A program made the position numbers and the translations under genes. The notes under the pieces are model-generated. The model saw only the letters and a program-made list of their open reading frames with translations, did no database searches and was not told where the DNA came from. A DNA stretch of 64,000 nt, from assembly GCF_000617845.2 (NCBI RefSeq), contig NZ_DF820425.1:7012741-7076740 (forward strand), given 5' to 3'. Of the stretch, positions 25,560 through 33,272 are shown piece by piece (within the stretch, counting starts at the first letter, position 1; the number at the start of each line of letters is the position of its first letter). This stretch comes from Bradyrhizobium sp. DOA9. Its GTDB lineage: Bacteria > Pseudomonadota > Alphaproteobacteria > Rhizobiales > Xanthobacteraceae.

Positions 25560-25584
25560 GGAACCCTCGTAGCCGCCCAGCGTT
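25560..25584 (+). promoter_or_regulatory. EcfG (general stress) promoter of the CsbD-like gene
   Basis: GGAAC (25560-25564), 16 bases, then CGTT (25581-25584). This matches the alphaproteobacterial EcfG/SigT consensus GGAAC-N16/17-CGTT exactly. It is 32 bases before the ATG of a CsbD-like gene, a family often under general stress control. Confidence 0.75.
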
Positions 25585-25615
25585 GTCATTCCAAGCCAAT
25601 CGAAAGGAGATTTTC

Positions 25616-25834
25616 ATGGGCAGCACGACCGACAAGATCAAGGGCACCGCCAACGAGGCGATCGGCAAGGCCAAGCAGGGCGTCGGTGAAGCCACCGGAT
25701 CCGAGCGCATGAAGGGCGAAGGCGTGGTGCAGGAAGTGAAGGGCAAGGGCCAGCAGGCCATGGGCGATGCCAAGGACGCCGCAAAGGATGCGATCGATCG
25801 CGCCGCCGCATCCGCAAAGCGCGCAACGGAGTGA
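25616..25834 (+). CDS. CsbD family general-stress protein
   Basis: 72 residues from the ATG at 25616, with AAGGAGA six bases upstream. MGSTTDKIKGTANEAIGKAK followed by QGVGEATG is the CsbD signature. The rest is a lysine/alanine-rich amphipathic helix, soluble and cytoplasmic. The biochemical role of CsbD proteins is not known; they rise in stationary phase and osmotic or desiccation stress. An exact EcfG promoter upstream and a strong terminator downstream show a single-gene unit. Confidence 0.9.
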   Translation: MGSTTDKIKGTANEAIGKAKQGVGEATGSERMKGEGVVQEVKGKGQQAMGDAKDAAKDAIDRAAASAKRATE

Positions 25835-25853
25835 CACGCGTCAGATCGACATG

Positions 25854-25882
25854 AAAGACCGGCCGCGAGGCCGGTCTTTTTG
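25854..25882 (+). terminator. Rho-independent terminator of the CsbD-like gene
   Basis: Stem AAAGACCGGCC / GGCCGGTCTTT with a GCGA tetraloop and a short T-run, starting 19 bases after the CsbD stop. It also faces the end of the convergent FKBP gene (25891), so it probably works both ways. Confidence 0.88.
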
Positions 25883-25890
25883 CTGTGCCG

Positions 25891-26355
25891 TCACTTCACT
25901 GCGAGCAATTCCACGTCGAACATCAGCGTCGCGTTCGGCGGGATCACGCCGCCGGCACCGCGGGCACCGTAGCCGAGCTGCGGCGGGATGATCAGCGTGC
26001 GCTTGCCGCCGACCTTCATCGAGGCGACGCCTTCGTCCCAGCCGGCGATGACACGGCCCTTGCCGATCGGGAACTCGAACGGCTCCTTGCGATCGACCGA
26101 GCTATCGAATTTCTTGCCCTTCTGGCCGTTCTCATAAAGCCAGCCGGTATAGTGCATTACGCAGATCTGGCCGGGCTGCGGCGAGGCGCCGGTGCCGACG
26201 GTGGAATCGATGATCTGCAAGCCTGAAGCTGTGGTCATGGTCTTTCCTGCGGTCTGGGCCGAGGCCGTGGTGGAAACGAAATGCGACACGCTGGCGATCA
26301 ATGTGATCGCGAGTGCCGACATCAGGGCGAGGAGCGCGCGCTGGAAACGCTGCAT
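25891..26355 (-). CDS. FKBP-type peptidyl-prolyl isomerase, exported
   Basis: 154 residues. The N-terminus MQRFQRALLALMSALAITLI with TTASAQT at about 30-36 is a signal peptide, so it acts in the periplasm. The FKBP domain has VMHYTGWLYENGQKGKKFDS, FPIGKGRVIAGWDEGVASMK and IPPQLGYGARGAGGVIPPNA, with the Tyr, Asp, Trp and Phe residues of the active pocket. It catalyses cis-trans isomerisation of proline in exported proteins. Convergent with csbD across a shared hairpin. Confidence 0.92.
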   Translation of the reverse strand: MQRFQRALLALMSALAITLIASVSHFVSTTASAQTAGKTMTTASGLQIIDSTVGTGASPQPGQICVMHYTGWLYENGQKGKKFDSSVDRKEPFEFPIGKGRVIAGWDEGVASMKVGGKRTLIIPPQLGYGARGAGGVIPPNATLMFDVELLAVK

Positions 26356-26418
26356 AAAACACCTTCCGTTTGAGGCGGGAGGTGTCTAACCCAACGCCGT
26401 CGCCGTTTCCACCCCCCT

Positions 26419-28710
26419 TTAGAGCTCGATATTCTCCAGCCGGACCGGCAGCTTGCGGATGCGCTGGCCGGTGGCGTGATAGATCGCGTTGCAGATCGCC
26501 GCGTTGGTGCCGACATTGCCAAGCTCGCCGAGGCCCTTTGCGCCCACCGGGTTGATGTGATCGTCCTGTTCGGACAGCATGATCACCTCGACGCCGGGCA
26601 CATCGGCATTCACGGGGACGAGGTAATCGGCAAGATTGTCGTTGACGTAGCGCGCATTGCGCTCGTCGATCTCGGTGGCCTCGAGCAGTGCCGAGGACAT
26701 GCCCCAGATCAGGCCACCCATGAGCTGGCTGCGCGCGGTGCGCGGATTCATGATCCTGCCTGCCGCGAACGCGCCGACCAGGCGGGGGCAGCGGATCTCG
26801 TGCGTGAAGCGATTGATGCGGACCTCGACGAACTCGGCGCCGAAGGCATAGGCGATCTGGTCCTTCATTTGATGGCCGCCGACCAGCCGGACCTGCCCAT
26901 TGTGCATGGCGCGGAAGGAATCCATCGGCGCGCCGTCCGGCTTCCACTCGCCATATTCTTCGACCACGCCGACGCCGAGCGCATCGAACGCCTTCTCGAT
27001 CTCGAGCGGACGATCGCCCTTCCCCGCCTGGGTCGACGGTGCCGGGCTGATGCCGACCGTCTCCTTCGCCTTGTCGGCGAGGCTGTCGCTCGGCATCACG
27101 GCCTTGAGCAGGCGCTGCCTGATCTGATCGCACACCATCATCACGGCCGAGCAGGTGCTGGCTGTGGAATTGGAGCCGCCGGCAACCGGGGCGGGCGGCA
27201 GGTCGCTGTCGCCCATGAAGACCGCAACCTTCTCCAGGGGCACGCCGAGCCGCTCGGCAGCAGTCTGGGCTATCACGGTGTAGGCGCCGGTCCCGATCTC
27301 ATGGCCGGCGATCTCGACGCGGGTGCGGCCGTCACGGTGCAGCCGCACGCGCGCGGCTGACGGCGCCATCAGCGTCGGATAGCACGTGGCGGCGCAGCCG
27401 TAGCCGATCAGCCAGTCGCCGTCCGACATCGATTTCGACTGGGGCGAGCGCTGCGACCAGCCGAACGCCTTGGCAGCCTCGTCGAAGCACGCCATGAGCG
27501 ATCGCGACGTGTAGGGCTTGCCATCGATCGGATCCCTGGTGGCGTCGTTGATACGGCGTAGCTCGACCGGATCCATGTTCAATTTGACGGCAAGCTCGTC
27601 CAGCGCGCTCTCCAGCGCGAACAGATACGGCACCTCCGGAGGCGAACGCATGAAGCCGGGCGTATTGCGATCGGCACGCACGATCGAGACCAGGCTGTCG
27701 ACGTTCGGACAGGCATAGAGCCGCGTCGTCGTCTTGGTGCCGCCGACGCAATAGGCATCGGAGCGCGAGGAGACTTCGGCCCCCTCGTGCCTCAGTGCCA
27801 CCAGCTTGCCGTCGCGGCTCGCGCCAAGCTTGATTTCGTGGCGGGTCTCGGCGCGATGGGTCGTGATGGTAAAGCCCTGGTCGCGGGTCGGGACCAGCTT
27901 GATGGGCCGGTTCACGTGCTTGGCAATGGCGGCGATGATGGCAGTGCGCGGCGTCATCGAGCCGCGCGAACCAAACCCGCCACCGACATAGGGATTGACC
28001 ACGCGCACCTTGTCGGCGTCGATGCCGAGCTGCTCGGCCACGCCATTCTTCAGGCCATAGACATACTGGCTGCCCTCGTAGATGACGAGATTATCGCCCA
28101 TCCAGGCGCAGCTAGTCGTGAACAGCTCCATCGGATTGTGATGCTGCGTCGGCGTCTCGTAGGAGGCAACGAGCTTGACCTCGGCCGCATCGAACGCCTT
28201 GGCGAAATCACCGACCTTCGGGTCTTCCTTGAACTGCGAACTTTGTCCTTTCGCGGCGGCTGTCGTCGTCCCCGGCGAATCGAAGGTTGCGCTGGGCGCA
28301 GCAGCGCTATAGCTGACCTTGACGCGGTTGGCCGCCTCGCGCGCGGCCTCGTAACTCTCCGCGACCACCACGGCGATGATTTGGCCGTCATGGGCGATCT
28401 CGGCCGATTTCAGCGGCTGGATCGTGGTGCCGGCATAGCCGCCATTGCTGAACAGCTTCGACTCCTTCAGCTTCGGGGCGTTCTCGTGCGTGACGATCTC
28501 GATCACGCCGCGGACGCGCCTGGCATCGTCGAGGTCGAAGCGATCGATGCGGCCCTTGGCGATGGCGCTGGTGACCAGGAACGCATAGGCCGGATTGTCC
28601 AGCGGCATGTCGGAGGCGTAGGTCGCCCGCCCCGTGACCTTTGCGGCCGCATCATAGCGCGGCACGGGCTGCCCCATATTCGTCTTGGGTCCGGGAGCTG
28701 CAGCGGTCAT
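26419..28710 (-). CDS. paoC: Molybdenum hydroxylase large subunit (PaoC/YagR-like)
   Basis: 763 residues. MGQPVPRYDAAAKVTGRATY is the xanthine-oxidase-family start. The catalytic-Glu block is VGAKGLGELGNVGTNAAICN near the C-terminus. It holds molybdopterin cytosine dinucleotide and oxidises aldehydes or N-heterocycles. It forms a three-gene operon with FAD and [2Fe-2S] subunits upstream, in the order of Escherichia coli PaoABC. The FeS subunit carries a Tat signal, so the complex is probably periplasmic. The start at 28710 lies two bases after the FAD subunit stop. The substrate is unknown. Confidence 0.87.
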   Translation of the reverse strand: MTAAAPGPKTNMGQPVPRYDAAAKVTGRATYASDMPLDNPAYAFLVTSAIAKGRIDRFDLDDARRVRGVIEIVTHENAPKLKESKLFSNGGYAGTTIQPLKSAEIAHDGQIIAVVVAESYEAAREAANRVKVSYSAAAPSATFDSPGTTTAAAKGQSSQFKEDPKVGDFAKAFDAAEVKLVASYETPTQHHNPMELFTTSCAWMGDNLVIYEGSQYVYGLKNGVAEQLGIDADKVRVVNPYVGGGFGSRGSMTPRTAIIAAIAKHVNRPIKLVPTRDQGFTITTHRAETRHEIKLGASRDGKLVALRHEGAEVSSRSDAYCVGGTKTTTRLYACPNVDSLVSIVRADRNTPGFMRSPPEVPYLFALESALDELAVKLNMDPVELRRINDATRDPIDGKPYTSRSLMACFDEAAKAFGWSQRSPQSKSMSDGDWLIGYGCAATCYPTLMAPSAARVRLHRDGRTRVEIAGHEIGTGAYTVIAQTAAERLGVPLEKVAVFMGDSDLPPAPVAGGSNSTASTCSAVMMVCDQIRQRLLKAVMPSDSLADKAKETVGISPAPSTQAGKGDRPLEIEKAFDALGVGVVEEYGEWKPDGAPMDSFRAMHNGQVRLVGGHQMKDQIAYAFGAEFVEVRINRFTHEIRCPRLVGAFAAGRIMNPRTARSQLMGGLIWGMSSALLEATEIDERNARYVNDNLADYLVPVNADVPGVEVIMLSEQDDHINPVGAKGLGELGNVGTNAAICNAIYHATGQRIRKLPVRLENIEL

Positions 28711-28712
28711 GA

Positions 28713-29729
28713 TCAGATCTCCATCATTGCGGCCTGCTGAAGCGCACGTGCCACGACACGCTTGCCGAGCGCGATCTTGAAGCTGTTGTGCCGGCGGCCG
28801 CGGGCGTCTGCGAAGGCGGCCTCGCCAACACGCTGCGCGAGCCCGTCATCGAACCTCTGTCCCTTCAACAGCGCCTCGGCCTCACGCGCCCGCCACGGCA
28901 CGGTGGCGACACCGCCGAGCGCGACGCGCGCGTCCCGGATCGTGCCGTCCTGAACGTCGAGCGCGATCGCAGCTGACGACAGCGCGAATTCGTAGGATTG
29001 CCGATCGCGGGTCTTCAGATACACCGAGCGCGGCCAGCGGCCCTGAATCGAGAACGCCGAGATCAACTCGCCGGGCTGAAGCGCGGTCTCGATGTCAGGC
29101 GTAGTGCCCGGCGCCTTGTGAAGCTGCGCGAACGGCATGCTGCGCGTACCGGCCTTGCCGGTGATCTCGACCATCGCATCGAGCGCGATCAGCGCCTGCG
29201 CGAAATCACCGGGATAGGTCGCGATGCACTGGTCGGAGGTCCCGAGCACCGCATGCATGCGGTTGACGCCATCCATTGCGGCGCAGCCCGAGCCGGGATT
29301 GCGCTTGTTGCAGTTCTCATAGGAGACATCGCGGAAGTAGTTGCAGCGCGTCCGCTGCATCACATTTCCGCCGAGCGTTGCCATGTTGCGCAGCTGAGCG
29401 CTGGCTGCGAGCTTCAGCGAATCCGCGATCACCGGATAGCTGCGCTGGATCTCGGTGTTGGCGGCCACGTCGGACATCCTCGCCAGCGCGCCAAGGCGCA
29501 AGCCGTCGCCGCCGGGCGCGATCGCAGACCAGGCACGGGCCAGCGGATTGATGTCGACGATCGCGGTGGGCCGCATCACGTCGAGCTTCATCAGATCGAT
29601 CAGCGTGGTGCCGCCGGCAAGCGGCTGCGCCGCCGCCTTCGTCAGCGATTCGTTAGCGGCCGCAGCGGCGCCGAGCGCCTGCACGGCCATGTCGGGGTCC
29701 GATGCTCTCTGGTACAAAAACGGTCGCAT
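28713..29729 (-). CDS. paoB: Molybdenum hydroxylase FAD-binding subunit (PaoB/YagS-like)
   Basis: 338 residues. AQPLAGGTTLIDLMKLDVMR (about 35-54) is the FAD-binding block of this family, and ATLGGNVMQRTRCNYFRD holds the second pyrophosphate contact. CNKRNPGSGCAAMDGVNRMH includes cysteine positions found in YagS/PaoB, where an extra [4Fe-4S] cluster is bound (CNYFRD...CNKRNPGSGC). It passes electrons from the FeS centres to FAD and then to an acceptor. Translation is coupled to both neighbours (gaps of 4 and 2 bases). Confidence 0.86.
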   Translation of the reverse strand: MRPFLYQRASDPDMAVQALGAAAAANESLTKAAAQPLAGGTTLIDLMKLDVMRPTAIVDINPLARAWSAIAPGGDGLRLGALARMSDVAANTEIQRSYPVIADSLKLAASAQLRNMATLGGNVMQRTRCNYFRDVSYENCNKRNPGSGCAAMDGVNRMHAVLGTSDQCIATYPGDFAQALIALDAMVEITGKAGTRSMPFAQLHKAPGTTPDIETALQPGELISAFSIQGRWPRSVYLKTRDRQSYEFALSSAAIALDVQDGTIRDARVALGGVATVPWRAREAEALLKGQRFDDGLAQRVGEAAFADARGRRHNSFKIALGKRVVARALQQAAMMEI

Positions 29730-29733
29730 ACGC

Positions 29734-30348
29734 CTAGCCTTTCATGATCTCGGGCGCAGCCTGCTTCACGGCAGCGACGATGTTGGGATAGGCGGCGCAG
29801 CGGCAGATATTGCCGCTCATGTATTCGCGGATGTCGGCCTCGCTGCCGGCATGGCCCTCCTTCACGCAAGCGATCGCCGACATGATCTGACCGGGCGTGC
29901 AATAGCCGCACTGGAACGCATCGTTGTCGATGAAGGCCTGCTGCATCGGATGCAGGTGGTCATCGGTGGCGAGGCCCTCGATGGTCGTGATCTCCTGCCC
30001 CTCGGCGGCAAGCGCCAGCGTCAGGCACGATAGCACGCGGCGATCGTCGATGAGCACCGAGCAGGCGCCGCACTGGCCGTGGTCACAGCCCTTCTTGCTG
30101 CCGGTGAGCTTGAGATGTTCGCGCAAGGCATCAAGCACCGTGGTGCGCGCATCGATGCTCAGACGCTTGTCCTTGCCGTTGACGTTCAGCGTGACCTCGA
30201 CGGGAAGCGACGGATCCTGCGCCGCCGGCGCCCGCGCGTCCTCCGACGCCGCGCGCGCTGCGATCGGGATCAGCGCGCTGCCAGCCGCACCGGCCATGAA
30301 GGCGCGTCGGTCGAATCCGGATGATCTGGAACCTGGTTTGTCGGGCAT
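29734..30348 (-). CDS. paoA: Molybdenum hydroxylase [2Fe-2S] subunit with Tat signal (PaoA/YagT-like)
   Basis: 204 residues from the ATG at 30348, with GGAGG six to seven bases upstream. The N-terminal DRRAFMAGAAGSALIPIAAR is a Tat signal. KKGCDHGQCGACSVLIDDRR binds the plant-type [2Fe-2S] cluster; QCGYCTPGQIMS and NICRCAAYPNIV bind the second cluster. It carries the folded complex across the inner membrane, as PaoA does in Escherichia coli, together with PaoB and PaoC which have no signals. First gene of the operon. Confidence 0.9.
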   Translation of the reverse strand: MPDKPGSRSSGFDRRAFMAGAAGSALIPIAARAASEDARAPAAQDPSLPVEVTLNVNGKDKRLSIDARTTVLDALREHLKLTGSKKGCDHGQCGACSVLIDDRRVLSCLTLALAAEGQEITTIEGLATDDHLHPMQQAFIDNDAFQCGYCTPGQIMSAIACVKEGHAGSEADIREYMSGNICRCAAYPNIVAAVKQAAPEIMKG

Positions 30349-30514
30349 GGCAGGCCTCCGCCGCTGATCTGCAAAGCAGCGCACGCCTGCACCGCTCATC
30401 GCCCCTTAACCTGGAGCAATGAGTGCAGTTCCGGATGAGAGAAGGCGGCGCAGCAAATGCCGCGCCGCCCTTCGTCAACTTTTCCTGATCTCGCGTGGGG
30501 AACTGCGCGGGCGA

Positions 30515-32101
30515 TCAATAGCCCAGCGCGCAGCCGTCCTTGCGCGGATCGGAGCCGCCGGTCAGCGTGCCCTTGTCCCAGTCGATCCAGATCGCCTGGG
30601 CGCCGCCGAGCGGGCCGACCACGCTGGTGGTCTTGTGACCGAGCTTCTTCAGGCCCTCGACGACGGCCGCCGGAACGCTGTCCTCGAGCTGATACTGGCC
30701 CTCGTAGTGCAGGCCGCGCGGCATGTCGATCGCCTCCTGCACGTCGCAGCCGTAGTCGAGGATGTTGGTCAGGAGGTGAGTCTGGCCGGTCGGCTGGTAC
30801 TGGCCGCCCATCACCGCATACGACATCGTGGAACGGCCGCCCTTGGTGAGCAGGCCCGGCATGATCGTGTGCAGCGGGCGCTTGCCGCCTTCGATGCAGT
30901 TGGGATGGCCCGGCTGGATGCGGAAGCCGCCGGCGCGATTCTGGAACAGGACACCGGTCTTGTTCGAGACGATCGCAGAGCCAAAGGAATGCGCAACCGA
31001 GTTGATGAACGAGCAGACGTTGCGGTCCTTGTCCACGACCGTGATGTAGATGGTCGAGGGATTCATCGGCGGCGCGACGTTCGGCAGGTCGAGCATGCCG
31101 TCCATGCGGATCTTGCCGATGTGCTCGTCGGCAAAGCCCTTCTCGAGCATCTCGGCGACGTTGATCTTCATGTGCTCGGGCGAGGCGACATGCATCTCGC
31201 GGTTCATATAGGCGATGCGCGCGGCTTCCGCTTCGAGGTGGAAGCGCTCGACGCTGACGGGTGCATACTTGGTCAGGTCGAAGCGCGACAGGATGTTGAG
31301 CATCAAGAGCGCCGTGACGCCCGGGCCGTTCGGCGGGCACTGCCAGACGTCGTAGCCCTTGTACATGGTGCCGATCGGCGTGGTCACTTCGGTCGTGTGC
31401 GCGGCGAAATCGTCGAGCGTGTGCAGGCCGCCGATGCCCCTGAGAGTCTCGACCATGTCCTCGGCGATCTCGCCCTTGTAGAAGGCGTCGCGGCCGTCCT
31501 TGGCGATGGCGCGCAGCGTCTTGCCGAGCTCGGCCTGGCGGATGACGTCGCCGGCGACCGGCGGCCGGCCGCCCGGCAACAAATAGCTCACGGTGTTGGT
31601 GCCGTTCTTCAGCTTCTCGAACTGGTTCTTCCAGTCGAAGGCGATGCGCGGCGCAACGACATAGCCTTCCTCGGCCGCCTTGATCGCGGGCTGGAGCAGC
31701 CGGTCGAAACCGAACTTGCCGTGATCGCGCAAGACGGTCGCGAAGGCGTCGATCACACCGGGGATCGAGACCGCATGCGCCGAGGTCAGCGGCACGGAAT
31801 TGATCTTGCGCTCGAGATACCAGTCGGCATTCGCCGCCTTCGGCGCGCGGCCGGAGCCGTTATAGGCGACGATCCTGCCCTCGCCGCGCGGCTGGATCAG
31901 CGCAAAACAGTCGCCGCCGATCCCGGTCGATTGCGGTTCGATCACGCCGAGCAGGGCCGAGCCGGCGACCGCCGCGTCCACTGCCGTGCCGCCCTCACGC
32001 AGCACCTCGATCGCGGCGAGCGAGGCCTGCGGATGCGAGGTTGCCACCATCGCGTTGGTGGCATGGACCGTGGACCTGCCGGGGAAATGGAAGTTTCTCA
32101 T
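30515..32101 (-). CDS. Gamma-glutamyltransferase-like Ntn hydrolase, divergent substrate pocket
   Basis: 528 residues from the ATG at 32101 (MRNFHFPG); no signal peptide. The overall GGT fold is clear, with GGTAVDAAVAGSALLGVIEP and STGIGGDCFALI. The autocatalytic threonine is the T of NPSTIYITVVDKDRN, but the canonical T-T-H-Y that follows processing is T-I-Y-I. The E. coli Arg114 position in DFRE is replaced by NGSG (AYNGSGRAPKAA), and Asn411 by Ala. The protein probably self-cleaves but may not accept gamma-glutamyl groups. Oxamate amidohydrolase (HpxW)-type enzymes are one alternative. Divergent from trhO. Confidence 0.78.
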   Translation of the reverse strand: MRNFHFPGRSTVHATNAMVATSHPQASLAAIEVLREGGTAVDAAVAGSALLGVIEPQSTGIGGDCFALIQPRGEGRIVAYNGSGRAPKAANADWYLERKINSVPLTSAHAVSIPGVIDAFATVLRDHGKFGFDRLLQPAIKAAEEGYVVAPRIAFDWKNQFEKLKNGTNTVSYLLPGGRPPVAGDVIRQAELGKTLRAIAKDGRDAFYKGEIAEDMVETLRGIGGLHTLDDFAAHTTEVTTPIGTMYKGYDVWQCPPNGPGVTALLMLNILSRFDLTKYAPVSVERFHLEAEAARIAYMNREMHVASPEHMKINVAEMLEKGFADEHIGKIRMDGMLDLPNVAPPMNPSTIYITVVDKDRNVCSFINSVAHSFGSAIVSNKTGVLFQNRAGGFRIQPGHPNCIEGGKRPLHTIMPGLLTKGGRSTMSYAVMGGQYQPTGQTHLLTNILDYGCDVQEAIDMPRGLHYEGQYQLEDSVPAAVVEGLKKLGHKTTSVVGPLGGAQAIWIDWDKGTLTGGSDPRKDGCALGY

Positions 32102-32299
32102 CGAATGTCTTGCTCTCTTGGCCGTCGGCGCGATTGGCGCGCCATCTCGAAACCGCGCGTCTACATGACACATTCAAGCCCAACGGGGCAATGCTGGCAT
32201 ACCAGGAAAATGGCAGCCATCCGCTGGGCGTATAGACCTTTTGCCCGGCTTTCGCGATGCGGGTTTTCCGGGCGCCGGCCGCCTGCTAAACGAGCGGCC

Positions 32300-33058
32300 A
32301 TGAACACGGCTTACAAGGTCTGCGCCTTCTATCAATTCGTCGCCCTCCCCGATTACCGCGAGCTGCGGGAGCCGCTGCGCGCCTGCTGCGCCGGCCTTGG
32401 GCTGAAGGGCAGCGTGTTGCTGGCGCAGGAGGGCATCAACGGCACGGTCGCCGGTGCGCCTGAGGCGATCGACGCCTTCGCTCACGAGCTCGCACACGGC
32501 GACATGTTCGGCGGCAGGCTCGACAATCTCGAATTGAAATTCTCCGCCGCGGAGGCGATGCCGTTCGGACGGCTGAAGGTGCGGCTGAAGAAGGAGATCG
32601 TCACGCTGGGCGATGCGGCCGCCGATCCGACGCGCCAGGTCGGCACCTATGTCGATTGGCGCGAATGGAACGCGCTGATCGCCGCACCCGACACGCTCGT
32701 GCTCGACACCCGCAACGCATTCGAGGTCGCGATGGGGACGTTCGAGGGCGCGGTCGATCCCGGTATCACGAGCTTCGGCCAGTTCAAGGACTTTGCCGGC
32801 GAGCGGCTCGATCCGGCACGGCACCGCAGGATCGCGATGTTCTGCACCGGCGGCATCCGCTGCGAGAAGGCGAGCGCGCATCTGCTCGCGCGCGGCTTTG
32901 CCGAGGTCTTTCACCTCAAGGGCGGCATCCTGAGATATCTGGAAGAGGTGCCGGAGGCGGAGAGCCGCTGGCGCGGCGAATGCTTCGTGTTCGACGAGCG
33001 CGTGGCGCTCGGCCACGGCTTGCGCGAGCGAAACAAGGACGTGACGCGTGACGAATGA
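32300..33058 (+). CDS. trhO: tRNA uridine(34) hydroxylase TrhO (rhodanese-domain)
   Basis: 252 residues from the ATG at 32300. The N-terminal domain has GLKGSVLLAQEGINGTVAGA. The rhodanese domain has LVLDTRNAFEVAMGTFEGAV and FCTGGIRCEKASAHLLARGF, with the family's catalytic loop cysteine C182. TrhO makes 5-hydroxyuridine at tRNA position 34 using O2. Length is a little shorter than Escherichia coli YceA, as the C-terminal zinc-like tail is absent. Its last 11 bases overlap slyX. Confidence 0.88.
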   Translation: MNTAYKVCAFYQFVALPDYRELREPLRACCAGLGLKGSVLLAQEGINGTVAGAPEAIDAFAHELAHGDMFGGRLDNLELKFSAAEAMPFGRLKVRLKKEIVTLGDAAADPTRQVGTYVDWREWNALIAAPDTLVLDTRNAFEVAMGTFEGAVDPGITSFGQFKDFAGERLDPARHRRIAMFCTGGIRCEKASAHLLARGFAEVFHLKGGILRYLEEVPEAESRWRGECFVFDERVALGHGLRERNKDVTRDE

Positions 33059-33266
33059 GATCAAGACGCTGAGCGAGCGCATCGACACGCTGGAGACGCG
33101 TCTCGCCTATCAGGACGACACGATCGAGACGTTGAACCAGACCATCACCGCGCAATGGAAGCAGATCGACAGGCTGACGCGGCAGATCACCGAGCTCAGT
33201 GCTCGGCTGCAGGAGGCCGAGGCAAATGCGCCGGGGCCTGCCAACGAGCGTCCGCCGCATTATTGA
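33048..33266 (+). CDS. slyX: SlyX family protein
   Basis: 72 residues from a GTG at 33048, overlapping trhO by 11 bases. SERIDTLETRLAYQDDTIET is the SlyX signature, and the whole protein is a short coiled coil with heptad Leu/Ile, ending in RPPHY. The role of SlyX is not established. Its stop is six bases before the convergent GGDEF gene stop. Confidence 0.88.
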   Translation: MTNEIKTLSERIDTLETRLAYQDDTIETLNQTITAQWKQIDRLTRQITELSARLQEAEANAPGPANERPPHY

Positions 33267-33272
33267 GCGGTG

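Noticed and set aside
26356..26418. Promoter shared by the FKBP gene and paoC region
   Set aside because: The short gap lies between a gene start and an upstream gene stop on the same strand; no -10/-35 pair was convincing.
30419..32299. Plus-strand frame running ahead of trhO
   Set aside because: Only the part from 32300 is real; the rest mirrors the GGT-like gene.
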